From NCBI GenBank assembly GCA_022701365.1, contig JAKUHH010000090.1:869393-933392 (forward strand): DNA of 64,000 nucleotides, read 5' to 3'. A program made the position numbers and the translations under genes. The notes beneath the pieces were generated by a model. The model was not told the origin of the DNA. It worked only from the letters and a program-made list of their open reading frames with translations, and did not search any database. The stretch comes from Mycocentrospora acerina. Taxonomy: Eukaryota > Ascomycota > Dothideomycetes > Pleosporales. Positions 37,345 through 48,378 of the stretch are shown here, one piece after another. Within the stretch, counting starts at the first letter, position 1. Every line of letters starts with the position of its first letter.

Positions 37345-38158
37345 TCTTTCACCCAACAGTATCAAGGCCATTGACAGCATATTCAATCGCTCGCGAATCG
37401 TTAAAAAATCTCGTAATGGCTCCCCCCTTGTCCAGTCTTGTTCCCAAAGAAGTGGATTGTCATGTACGTGACGCTGCCAAGCTTTCTGCGTCCCGCCTCA
37501 TTTTCAAGATGGCGAAGGCAGCATGTCTTGTCCCAACCCTGCGGAAAGACATCCAATCCAATGAATCCGCTGATTCTTAATTCTAGACACATATATCTGA
37601 ATAGTGCACACAAGGCCTTGATGAATATACCACGCGTATTGTGTTCCTTGTCAAAAGTCTCAGAGAAGTCACGCTCCTCGCACGAGGCATCCAGATCTAC
37701 AGATAAGATGTTGATCATGCTCTTGCGAAGCTCAAGAACCATACCCTGCCAGAAGGAAACATCGAACTCGACGAGAGGGTGCAACGTGAATGCTATCGCT
37801 CCAGTATACGAGTCCTCGCCAATTCACTTAATGAATAGGCCACCGTATCTATCCACGAACCGAAGAAAGACGCCAAGCCTCTAAGCCGTAATGCTGTTTC
37901 TAGTGAAGCAATAGTTAAATAGAGAGGTGATGGCATCTGCAGGTCTAATAATGAGTTAGTTTTGTTGCTTATCGAGGTTAGAGCCGCCCACGAAACCGAT
38001 GGTACAGCTCATGCGGAGTTCGCAAATTAAAGTTAGAAGCTAGGAAGAGAGGTTCTGGTAAGATTATATGTTAAATACTCATACGATTTCTAATCTCCGA
38101 GAAACACTAAATATAACCCTCACTGTGAGAATGAAGTACTGCAAGCATCAAACAAGCA
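37345..38158 (-). pseudogene. Phosphomannomutase pseudogene
   Basis: Read from high to low coordinates, family landmarks appear in the correct order. These are LFDACS (degenerate LFDVDGT phosphoacceptor region, about 38150), CTIGFVGGSNLDKQQ (about 38000), NYCFTRNSITA (about 37890), IGEDSY (about 37815), SMINILSVDLDASCEERD (about 37700), VFPQGWDKTCCLRHLEN (about 37540), IHFFGNKTGQGGSHYEIF (about 37430) and NDSRAIEYAVNGLDTV (about 37380). The gene is dead. Tyr is replaced by TAG at 37881-37883, Trp by TGA at 37824-37826, the catalytic start motif is lost, FFGDKT has become FFGNKT, and the last block lies in a different frame. Living phosphomannomutase (about 250 residues, Sec53-type) is essential for GDP-mannose supply, so a functional copy must exist elsewhere. 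Confidence 0.85.
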
Positions 38159-38469
38159 AATTGTGTTTCTAAGAGAGTGTTCACCGAGTGGATGGTAGTC
38201 GACAAATACCACATTGAAAAAACACATGATGCTTTACGAAAAATGTTAGAATTTCAAAGAAATAATAGAAAAGCAATGATTGTATATACTTTGGGTGCGA
38301 TCAGCCACTCCATCATCTAAATGAGGTGTATATTGTTGGAAAATGGGGACAGAATATGAATAGAAGTGTTTTTTAATCTCACCACTTGAAACACTGCTTG
38401 GTATCCACAATTACAGCTACAAAGGATCCAAAAAGATAATTGCTATAGCTTAGGCGGAAAATCACATTC

Positions 38470-38589
38470 TGTCAGCCAACAATGAAATACTACCACGCGT
38501 GTGAGCAGGTGAGCTCCCAATGCCCCAATATTCTCGTATTTTACATTCTTGATACTATAACAAATTCCTCCTATAACTGCCCACTCACA
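38470..38589. repeat. LTR-like dispersed repeat, copy B
   Basis: It begins TGTCAGCCAACAATG and keeps GTGTGAGCAGGTGAGC and ATAACAAATTCCTCC in the order seen in copies A and C. It is the most diverged copy, and many differences are transitions, as expected after repeat-induced point mutation (inference). Confidence 0.6.
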
Positions 38590-40589
38590 AGTGCCAGTAC
38601 ATATTTTTCAAATCTAAAGTAAGACGCATGCGTACAAAATGGCTCTTAATCTTAGAACAAATAGTGCCAGAAAATAAAAATAAGTTCTGTCTTCATCGTC
38701 AACTTTATTCATCCTCGGAGGATTTCATGTGGGAGGGAACAATAAGTGGAGAAGCTCATTACACTACAAGCTGATGAATTATGCAAGACAATATAGATAC
38801 TACCGCCTCACGTGATGATACAAATGACAAATAATCATTGTTGGCTGATAAAAGGCAATTGGTTCCAAGATACGACTTGAAAATAGGGGCTCGATCAAAG
38901 GCTTCTAGTTATAGTATTAACCCACAATTTTGCGGAATGTGCCATAAATTGTTCTTACATTAATAGCTTTATACTGAAAATCACTAAGTATTTGAAATTA
39001 CTACAGGGGATCGATGTGTGAACATAGGCCTTCATACTTCTTGTGGTCTCCCGTTGGTTTTGTATATAACATCTTTTTGTAAGCTTCACCAATAAATGAA
39101 AAAAAATTCAAATAAAGTACCGACAAAGAAACTTTCCTTTATTTTGCACGGAAATATTTAATAACTATTTCAACAGTCTTGTGGATACTATTTTAATAAG
39201 TGAAAAGAGGTAGATATATATTATGCAGGCCTTCAAAAGCAATTGTTATTGTTAGTAGAAGAACTATGAAACGAGACTCCATAGTCTGTTGATACTTAGT
39301 TATTAAGCTAACTTTTGAGTTCTGAGAGATATCGATTAGGACTTTGGTGGTGAATGTAAACTAAAGTTGTATCACTTGAATTTTGCGAAAAAAGTATATA
39401 TAAATACTTATTTCAGCAAAATGATCATCTCATTTAGTTCACATCAATTTGAGATTTATTCTCGGTATGGAGTTTGAAGACAATTTGCATAACATAATAC
39501 GTTATTAGCATGTGAATGATGAAGCATCCCAAATCTGCGAACATGCACATAGTATTTGTATAGCAGACAAAAAGTCGTTGATTTTAGACCACGCAGCATC
39601 TGAGCCCTTGATAGAAGTTACTAAGCAGAAACTCTAAGTTCTCAATAGAGAAGTAAGAACAAATGTTTCGTAGTTTAATTAGCCACTAAAAATAGAAGGC
39701 AGTTTGCAGTATATTTCAAAACTTTCAATTGAGTTGTTACAGGATGTTGCGCACAAGAATTCCCTTAAACCCACGCTACTAACTGTTGCCGTGTTGGATT
39801 CTTTGACCTTGTTCATCATAAGAGAAAATGAAAGTGGTGCTTAACGTGTACTAAACCATCTTCACAACAGCAAGGAACATTATGATTGTAGATTAGCAGC
39901 TGATACATCATTGAGCTGTACTGTTTGGAAACCAAAATCGATATCGTCACATTCTAGGATTTGTAACAGGTTTTCGTGAGTCTAACGCATTCATTACGTG
40001 GCTGGGAAGCCAAGCTAAAGGCATGATTTTCATCCTCCCAGATTAAAGTAACTCGTACTTCTCTATTTCTCCAAAAATCTAGCAACTTTGCTCGAGTTGT
40101 AATTTAGCTAGTCCGCCATGCGACATAGTAACACAATGGTATTGCTGTCACCAAGGCATAGCAGCTTCACAAGCTTTGGGTCATCTGCTGGCCATTCTTT
40201 TTTTACTAGCCGCCCCGCCCCTCCTATCCATTCTTGAAGAATCTGGGCGAACAGTTGGTCAATTGAAGCTTTATCTAAAATTCTTGATGTTACTGCAGGT
40301 GTATGGTTAGTTTCAATGAATTTAACCGGAAGATTCTACAGGCTGGCGCACATGCGGAGCCAAGCGTAAGTCAGTTTTATCAGCGATCAAATCACTATGA
40401 ATCATCTGATATGGCATAGTAGCGTTATAAGGCCACAACAGGTGCAAGAAATAAATTGAAACTCGAATAAACATGCACGTTACGATAGACAACACATCTT
40501 TCGTGGGCTGTCAGTCCGCTTAGCATGTCGAGGATAGGAGGCTGAGAAGGACAGTGTAAGACGAACCTTACAAGGAGATTGATACATTT

Positions 40590-40708
40590 TGTCAGCCAAC
40601 ACTCGCGTACCGTCACGTGTGTAAGCAAGTGAGCACCCGGGGCCTATATAGTCTCCGAGTCATACACTCCTAATAATACAACAAGTTCCTCCTAAACGCT
40701 CCCTGACA
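40590..40708. repeat. LTR-like dispersed repeat, copy C
   Basis: A 119-base copy with matching termini TGTCAG and CTGACA, a TATA-like CCTATATAGTC and the block CTAATAATACAACAAGTTCC. It is the best-preserved copy. The flanking bases are not duplicated, and no reverse transcriptase frame is adjacent. Confidence 0.68.
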
Positions 40709-41070
40709 TAAGCTATCCCTGCTTTTTTTCGTTAGCAAAGGTATATCGGATTAAGTAAACCTTTCGACTCTATAACTGTTAGGGTGAATTCAAGATGTAA
40801 CGAACTCCAGAGGGAATTAAAAGTGTGTGCTCTTCACGTCCCCTTTTATTAGAGAGGCTAACTGGTTGCTCACTTGCTTGCTTTGAAGCAGAATATTATC
40901 CAAAAATTGATTATAACTAATATTTCTATATTATGAAAAGAAAACCAAGTAAACTTCGCTTAAGTTATCCCTGCATTTGCATGTTAGGGGTAGGGAAAAA
41001 CCGAAATATGGAAAAACCTATTCCAGGGATAACTATACGGCTAGAAGCTGAGGACAGAAGTATCACTCTC

Positions 41071-41682
41071 CTAGAGGTTGACAATCCCAACCCGATTCCT
41101 GTTGCTGTCGAAGATGTGTAGAGCCTTTGCAACGACCAAGTTACCCAAGTGAACTCCCGCACTCGACTTTATGCCCGTAATTTGGCCAGCAGCGTCCATG
41201 GTAAGGTCGAGAACACCGGAGACAAGCTTAGTGGCGAAGTCGAAAGTAGCACTCTGGGCAGAGCCAAAAGGGCTAACATTATCGAATTTCGAGGCAACAA
41301 CAGGTCCGTTGGTTTGAACATTGGTAAGCTTATCAAAATTGGCACTGATACTCTCGCCATTTGGGCCAGCCAGTTGGTGGACAACGTAGTCGATAATGAT
41401 AATGCCGATGACCTTCGAGGTAGAGGTGACGACGTGGACTCTGAAGTTGCTGAAGAGATCCCTCTTGACAATACTGGGAATGAGATCGGTGGTAAGATCT
41501 AGAGTAGAGGCATCTGGCTCAGGGACAGCATCCCTAGCGGAGAAAGGCTCGAGCGAAGGGGTACGGGTTTCGAGGCCGTTGTCCATGCGAGTGGCGAGGA
41601 GTCCAGATGAGGCCACCGGGGACGCAGTGACGTTGGTGACGGCACAGAGGCTAATGAAGACGGAGAGGAGGGAGAACTTCAT
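41071..41682 (-). CDS. Secreted protein of unknown function
   Basis: 203 residues, single exon. The ATG at 41682 is chosen because the frame upstream opens with a 29-residue stretch lacking signal features, while this Met begins a clear signal peptide (KFSLLSVFISLCAVTNVTA, cleavage probably after Ala20). A pro-like segment follows, ending in a dibasic Lys-Arg at 73-74, a possible Kex2 site. The remainder is Val/Ile-rich, has no cysteine beyond the signal peptide, and reads as a beta-rich domain (KVIGIIIIDYVVHQL, GVLDLTMDAAGQITGIK). No known family recognised. It may be a cell-wall or host-interacting protein, but that is a guess from secretion alone. Confidence 0.78.
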   Translation of the reverse strand: MKFSLLSVFISLCAVTNVTASPVASSGLLATRMDNGLETRTPSLEPFSARDAVPEPDASTLDLTTDLIPSIVKRDLFSNFRVHVVTSTSKVIGIIIIDYVVHQLAGPNGESISANFDKLTNVQTNGPVVASKFDNVSPFGSAQSATFDFATKLVSGVLDLTMDAAGQITGIKSSAGVHLGNLVVAKALHIFDSNRNRVGIVNL

Positions 41683-41792
41683 ACTGAACGAGTGTTTTTC
41701 AAAAGTGAATTGTTTAGATTTTAGGACTGTATGCTGATCTTTTGAAGAGAATGGTTGCTGATGATACACTGGAATCTGGAAATGTGGAAAGG

Positions 41793-41800
41793 TTTATATA
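41793..41800 (-). promoter_or_regulatory. TATA box of the secreted-protein gene
   Basis: TATATAAA on the minus strand, about 110 bases upstream of the ATG at 41682, a normal position for a fungal core promoter. Confidence 0.55.
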
Positions 41801-43320
41801 GAAACCTCAATTTAATAAGGTTTTCTCCCAGCAAGGGCGAGCTTGTCTCTGCTCTCACAAGGATAAGCTGAAATGATGCAATGTGAAGAATGGTCAACCT
41901 GGACATACCTGGGTAGAGGAAAAAAATTGGAGGCGGCCGCGGACCGACCACGGTGCCTTTCGGGCTGCCCGGTTTTGATAGTTTCTACATTACAACTAGC
42001 GTTCACCAAGTGTTAGTAGTTCTTCGTAAGGCAGATCAGGGCTGAAGAGTACTAAGTATGTAAGAGGAGTTGTGAAATCTTGTAGTCTATTGTATTTCCA
42101 ATTACTTCCATAGGGTGTGCCGAAATGTACAACAGCTGTGTTCCTCCTTGAAAGCTGCCATAGGTATGTGCCATGTGCAAAGGTGTAATATGGAGCGATA
42201 CTCTAGTTGCAAGACTACATGGCTGAGACTAGCAATGCCCTACTAACGAGATACCACAGCAGACGATAGGGCTCCGCGTTGAACTAGGTATCGTGTAATC
42301 GTTTCTTCGATACTACCTAGGTAACCACAGAGTGAATGAGCCATTCAGCCAAACCCTTGGTCCCATGTACTTCGATAGCTAGTGGTGATGTGAGCTTTTT
42401 CCACGGCGTATTGCTTACATGGGGCGGCTTGCACAGAGATAGGTTTTGTATAACCAACTACGGTCGAACGGTTGCAAATTACCCAATTAGCTCAGCATCA
42501 AGATTAAGCGAATCGTTCAACACAACAGCTACTTAAATCTGCGGGGTGAAATTAACAGTCTACGCCTTTAACATGGATTAATACTCTGTTCGTAGAAGAT
42601 TAATCCTTACACTTGTCTATTGCCTAGCGCAGTTGCTCTAGTCAGGCTCTGTAATAAGGCCATTCGACAACGTAGCAGAACCATTATAGAAAACATGAAC
42701 AGGATGTGCCTGTACAGATTTTCATAGCACGTGCTTACACAGGATGTCATTCTGCTCCAGTGTCTTGCTTAGCGCACTCAGCAACTCCTAAATTAACCTA
42801 ACTCTCGAATATGATTCCTAACTACGGCTAGGAACATCATAACATGTTACAGTCTAGTCTAGCATCGGCGAGTTCTTAAAATTTTCCAATCTCCGACGTT
42901 ATCTCTGTCCGGCTGTATATGTAGTATTCCCAACAGTCCAAGATCATTCAGGTTATCTAGCTGTGTAGGCAGAGCGGGCAGCAAGCAAGTCAATCTGAAT
43001 CTTGACTGAAAGCGCTTGACTAGATAGGTAAGAATTAAACGTATGCAAGTAACTGCTAGGCTCAATGGGGTAATCAATTGAGTCAATCTGATGTTGTTAG
43101 CCCCACTTACTTGATTGGTGACATCTCTGGATCGGTGCAGGACCGGGCCTATTTATTTCTTCAATTATATTTTATCTCTCTTATCTAGCTGATCGAATGG
43201 TGTTCTATCTATGGAGACGTTAGTCTTTCTTTGCAGACGTTAGCCTTTTTTACACATTCGGGCCTATCTAGGTACCATACGATGTCGGTAGTTGCTTAGC
43301 TGATATCTGCGGGCGATCCG

Positions 43321-43488
43321 GTGCAGACACAGCTTGCTATTAGTCCAAAAAGACGGCCCGCATGGAAGTTCGTACGGTGTTCTAGCTCTGCGGAGAAGTC
43401 TCCGCTGCAGGTACGGCTTGCTATTAGCCTAGACAGACGGCCTAAATACACTAGCTATATGCACCTATCCACACGATTTTGTAGCTCA
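43321..43488. repeat. 84-base imperfect tandem duplication
   Basis: GGCTTGCTATTAG (AGCTTGCTATTAG in the first unit), followed by AGACGGCC and a distal GTAGCTC/CTAGCTC block, is repeated with an offset of 84 bases. Units are about 43321-43404 and 43405-43488. The copies differ at many positions. No coding or known element was seen. Confidence 0.6.
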
Positions 43489-43965
43489 GCAAACAAGTCT
43501 AACCTGTTCATTTTAGATGAGCCCGACAAAATATAAGAGTGCATTAGATTGATACTCTTTGAAGAAGGTCAATTTAGATGCGCAGATCAGTGGCTGGGAC
43601 ATCAGCGTGAGTGCGTGGGCGGCTGAACCCATCTACCACCATCTATGGCCCAGTGGCGCAGCGTACAAATCCAAGCACCATTAAAATAGGGTGCAAGCAC
43701 CGCAAAAGTGAGAACGTCGATCTGTAAAGCTAGGACTGTAGAGCCCTTAACCACCCGGACCTCTCTATAAGGGTCGCTGACAATCTGTAGAGACAACGTT
43801 TTCAGGCGGCACTGCTTCAACATTCGCGTTGGCTAAGAGCACACCGTCGGATCATCGCTTCATGTCAGAGGGAAGCTCTCCCGTCTTGTTAAGGGGACGA
43901 GTACCGTGATATCGTTGTTGTCGTCGTTGCGGTGGGTACTGCTACTGTCCGCGTTGACACCGACC

Positions 43966-44158
43966 TGTAACGTTCACAACGTCACATCCTGGTTCACCCC
44001 TGAACCAACCGACACTTATCCGATTGCCACCCGAAACTTATCCGTCTCCGACTGAATTTGCCTCGGACTGGGGTATAGGAGGACGCAGGTAGTGTAATTT
44101 ATAGAGTAAATTTTTAGTATCCTTTCAATACAAGACCTATCCCTTGATCCGCTACACT
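43966..44158 (+). repeat. LTR-like element copy 1
   Basis: It begins TGTAACGTTCACAACGTCAC, then CCGACAC-TATCCGA, a degenerate TATA (GGGGTATAGG), and ends near AATACAAGACCTA...CTACAC. The same order is found 269 bases downstream in copy 2. The pattern matches a gypsy-type solo LTR with promoter and terminator parts; no internal coding region remains. Confidence 0.65.
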
Positions 44159-44234
44159 GTAACCTTGATCTCGGACCGAGTGTTAGCCAATCAAATTAGG
44201 GCTAAGAATCAGCATGTTGGCGTTTAAACAATAA

Positions 44235-44407
44235 TGGAACGTTCACAACGTCACATCCCAGCCTATCCCTGAGTCAACCGACACCTATCCGAAAGCCACC
44301 CGTTTCGTACTCGCCCCAGATGGCAATCCTAAGAAGGGGTATATAAGGTTGCAAGTTATGTAGTTTTGTAGAGTAGTTTTTTTGTATTCTTTTGTACAAG
44401 ACCTACA
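44235..44407 (+). repeat. LTR-like element copy 2
   Basis: It starts TGGAACGTTCACAACGTCAC, keeps an intact GGGGTATATAAGGTTG TATA region and the GTACAAGACCTAC end. Only 76 bases separate it from copy 1, too few for an internal retroelement. The two are either independent insertions or the product of internal deletion. Confidence 0.65.
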
Positions 44408-45457
44408 GGTGTAGAAATAGTTTCTTTGGTATACCCTCCAGTCCCAGCACTCCCAAATGCCTCGTAGCAGATAGCGGACCCAATTCGAATGACTCTCTGC
44501 TTACCTGCGTCGTTACAAATATCATAGAGACAAGATCCTGGCATTCTGCGTGCGGTCGAACAAAGGTTATGATTTGGCACGCCTTCTCCAGCTAATGGGA
44601 CTTATCGTTTGTGCACATCTAGTTGTCATATTTTGGCTCCACTTGAGCAAGGAGGACAATTATCGGTCATCTGTCAAACTAACTCGCCATGTAATGATAA
44701 CGCGCCCGCTGAAAAGTACGTTTTGCGAAAGTGCAGATGCTGTTGCGCTGCAATACGACACCGTTAGCCAGCGATATAATATACTAGTTGCATCCTCTAT
44801 TCGATTGTCGAAAATTATCTTCGTAGCATTTGTCCTGGCCTTCTGTTACCCTCACATGAGTGACCGGAGCATCGTTTCTCCGTGGCCGAGCCATGGAACG
44901 TGCGCTAACAGGTTTCTTACTATGTGCGTTCGTGGCGTAGCTTGGCATATGCCTACTAGCGCGTGACTAGCGCTTTCAACCCCATTCCTTCTAGCGGCTC
45001 TTCTGTCCTGCACCTTCTTTGTACTCCACCTTCTATTTAGTCCTAATCGGTCCCTTTCACTATCTTCCCCACACTCTACACCTTCTGTTCATATTGTCTG
45101 CGCGCCTTCATGATACAGCCGCCGTCTGCCCCCCTTCCCTGCCCACCCGTCAGCTGACTCCGTGCACCATCCTTGCGAACCTCACAAGGCCTTTGGCGCG
45201 TCGTGGGCCGACGACTCCGCTGAAGCTTGCTTGAAGCCCAGGCGTCGGATCGCGCGCGCCATCGGGGTGCTTCCCAGGCAGCGACGGGTGGTATGAGAAG
45301 GGCAGGGCGGCGGTTCGCGTCAGAGGAGTGCTGCTACCATCAAGTCAGGGCTGCTTGCGACAAAGCCCGGGTGGGTGGGTTGTCTTTGCTGCCATATCAC
45401 CGCAAAGGGCCATCGTTGAGGTGAGTCATGTCGAGCCTGAGGTGAAGTCAAGAGTTG

Positions 45458-47099
45458 ATGACAATGACGAACAAAACACGCAAGCACGGGTTTCCCGTGT
45501 TGGCGTATTGCCCACCAATCTCGACGTCCCCATGCCGCTGTACTTTGCTCTTCAAACACTCCGACACGCGCAAGCAGGCGACCATCTGTCTGGCGTTTCC
45601 GCCCTCCCTCTATGGATTTGACGATGAGCAAACCTTCATCTTCCAATACGACGCCGACAACCTGGTTCACGGTACGACTTCTCTCGGCCCTGCGGCCATC
45701 GACCTCCCACGGGCGCGGCTGGACTACATCGGGCGGCGGGCTGCCATTCAGATGAGAACACTGTCTCTGAGACTCAAGACAACGTGTCCGATCTGGTGTC
45801 CTTCCTCGTTGAAACTCACGGCGCCCGAGCCCGACTTTGACGCGCCCTTCCGCCAGCTAGTGACGCTCGCCAAAGCGACAGAGGTGCATATTCTGTTCGA
45901 CTACAACTGGCTTCACAAAGATCAACAGCAACCTCTCCAGCGCCTCATCAGCCATCGAGACCAGCTGACTGGCTTTCCGACAAAAGAGCGGTACCCACAG
46001 CACAACCTAGCAGACTGGACCATCTTCAGCCCTGACGATGCTGTTGAAGCTCCACCTTCGCAGACTGACGCTCTACCCTCGCACGCTGATGCTTGCAGCA
46101 AGCTGCCTGGTAAGTCTGCCGTTTTTACCAAGCATCGAGCATAGCTAACGCGCGCGTTGCAACAGGCCTACCGCCGTCCTCACCATCTCTTAATCGCGTC
46201 CTTGACGAATTCCACACGCAATCGCACGTCCCCGCCTCCCCAGTCAAGCGCGCATCAGGCGCCAATAACGACAAACGACCAGAAGGCGTTAGAGCTCCCC
46301 CTTCGTACGCTGATGCTTGCAACAAACGGCATGGTAGGACTGCCGTTTTCACAAAGCATGGAGTATAGCTAACACACACATAGCGACAAGCTCTCCGTCG
46401 TCCTCACCACCGCTTAAGCGCCTCCTCGAGGAATTCCAAACGCAATCGCACGTCCCTGCCTCGCCGACCGAGCGCGCATCAAGCGATGGTGAACTCAGTC
46501 CCAAACTCCTGCGAGACAATCTGAACGCGTTTGACTTCCAAGCCGCCATCAACCACACAGTAGCGAGCTACCTTCCCATCGCTCTGGAGAAAGCCTTGCC
46601 AGGCATACTTCCAAAGCTCTTCACTGTTACTCCCACTTCGCCTTCCCTAAATCTCTCAGTGTCAGGTTCGCCTCCGACCTTTCAGCCTCCGGTACAACTG
46701 ACAGGTAGTCTTGGCGCCCTTCTCGCCACACATCTGCAACCCCATCTCACCTCTATCTACAACTTTACACTGTCTGATGCTTCCGCGATCAGGGAATCCC
46801 TGGATGCTGATTTTGTCGAGTCCTTGGAGGACGCGAAAGCAGATCTGCTTTTAATCAAGGACGACAGCGTGGAGCATGTGCGCAGAGAAGGGATCGTTGC
46901 GTTGGACGAGTGCAGAGAAAAGGCAGAGCAACTGGTGGAAGACATAGAGTGGAAGGTGTGGGAAGCGGGTGAGGGGGCATTTGAGAACGTTCAAAAAAGG
47001 CTGAGGAAGTTGGAGAAGGACAAGGAGTCGTTTAGGAGGGAAAAACGGAGGGGGAGACAGAGAGGAAAAGGAGGTTTCAGAGGGGTGGGTTCACGATAG
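45458..47099 (+). CDS. Unknown protein with duplicated internal segment and C-terminal coiled coil
   Basis: Exons 45458-46109, 46166-46333 and 46384-47099 join in frame to 511 residues. The ATG at 45458 follows a TTG; an ATG at 45464 is also possible. Both introns are short and carry GCTAAC branch sites. The N-terminal part (residues 1-200) is a mixed fold with no recognised domain. Residues about 200-310 contain two copies of a segment ending HADACSK/YADACNK before the intron and starting PSSP...L(D/E)EF(H/Q)TQSHVPASP after it. The C-terminal 150 residues are helical and charged (ECREKAEQLVEDIEWKVWEA), ending in a basic Arg/Gly tail that suggests nucleic-acid binding or nuclear location (inference). 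Intact splicing and frames argue for a real gene. I do not recognise the family. Confidence 0.72.
46075..46481 (+). repeat. Tandem duplication of an exon-intron-exon unit
   Basis: Unit 1 (about 46075-46258) and unit 2 (about 46299-46481) share the 3' end of one exon, a whole intron (GTA-GxCTGCCGTTTT...AAGCAT-GAG-ATAGCTAAC) and the 5' end of the next exon. The offset is about 224 bases. Both introns keep GT, branch site and AG, so the duplication added a new spliced exon without breaking the frame. Confidence 0.85.
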
Positions 47100-48378
47100 A
47101 AGAGCAATTTCAGCGCTGCTGTGAGCATCAGACATGGGATTGTCACTAGCAACACCATAGTTCCTACAGCATTACGGCACCATGCTGCCAGTTCAACTTC
47201 CAGTATACCGAGTTTCCCGCTTTCCTACTATGTACACTATGCCACTCCGCACTTCGTTACAGCGACTCTTGTAATTCACTTTTTAACTAGTTTTCATTCT
47301 AACCAATGAAAATAAGCTTTCCTTGAAAGAGCACTGCTTGATTTGAGAAAATTCGAAGAAGTGGAGGTGTTGATGATAAATTGTTAATGAGTAACAGAGC
47401 AACTTCCTAATCAAATATTGATGGTAATACTCTACACAAGACGCCTACAAGGAATCCTTGCATTAGGACAACTCCGTCTTCCTATAAGATAAACTTTGTT
47501 GCGTTTTCAAGTGAGAAAATAGTAACATAGTCTAACTTAGTAGTCTGTATTGTAGTCTTGCAAAATCTGAAAATACTGCGCAATGCTAAACATCTCCAAA
47601 TGCCTAGCAACTTCCACGACACTATTTGCCACAGTACACTAGGTTTTAAAAGACATAGTCTGTAAGCTGATCACAACAACTACTTTGTATCTCAACTTTC
47701 ACTGTCGCTTGTAATTCTCAACACCCCACAAGTAATGATATTCATTTTAGATCCATGATTCTGACCTACTGGATGAGGGTTTGGCTTTGGATCGACTTGA
47801 AATACCATAATTAATCCAGTCCAATATGTACATGACAAAAGACGAGAGAAGATACGGTTAGATCTCGTTAGCTATACTATGCACAACACAGACAAAATCT
47901 TACTATAAAGCAATCAACAATTGGACTTTGCTCGGCGTCAAACTTTTCCGTTAGACGTCCATATCATCATTCCAGATCTCACCATCGCCGTATCTATTCG
48001 AATATGACAAACTGACGGACCATGAAGATCCAGGTATGTATTGTACTGGGGTTCTAGAGTTTTCATTGACTAAAGCTAATGCCTTATTTGTCTTCTATGA
48101 GGGAGTAGTATATTTGTCACTTAAGACGTGTTTTGGAAAGTTTCTCCAGAAAATTCAATAACTAAGAACTGTCTCTATTACCACCAAAGATATGAATTAT
48201 CTTCATGGTCTCTGTCGATAACACTTTCCTGAATTAGTCGAATTCACGTGAAAACGAAAGGGATAGAATTTATCTGTAAATTCATCAATTTACGTAGTCA
48301 TTGAAGTTTGCCATACGTTTCTGCTGATTAAAAATCTTTGTTCTAGTTTGGATGTTCGTATCGTTGGCTTTCCCTCGA
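47100..48378. other. AT-rich intergenic region
   Basis: No gene or repeat recognised between the unknown coiled-coil gene and the 3' end of the ligase gene. Confidence 0.5.

Larger units (their letters stand above)
38159..41070. other. AT-rich region with two LTR-like repeats
   Basis: No gene recognised. It contains copies B (38470-38589) and C (40590-40708) of the LTR-like family. TAAG(C/T)TATCCCTGC occurs just after copy C (about 40709) and again about 40961, suggesting part of a duplicated or internal element sequence. The rest is AT-rich with no codon structure. Confidence 0.5.
41683..45457. other. Repeat-rich intergenic region
   Basis: No gene recognised. It contains a TATA box for the secreted-protein gene, an 84-base imperfect tandem repeat (about 43321-43488) and two LTR-like copies (43966-44158, 44235-44407). 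Frames such as 44550-44966 (+) lack ATG starts and motifs. Confidence 0.5.

Noticed and set aside
37038..37580. 180-codon plus-strand frame as a possible retrotransposon gag
   Set aside because: It lies antisense to the phosphomannomutase relic, whose conserved blocks explain the codon structure of much of this DNA.
45320..45670. Minus-strand frame opposite the coiled-coil gene
   Set aside because: It is a shadow of the plus-strand exon, with no start context or motif.
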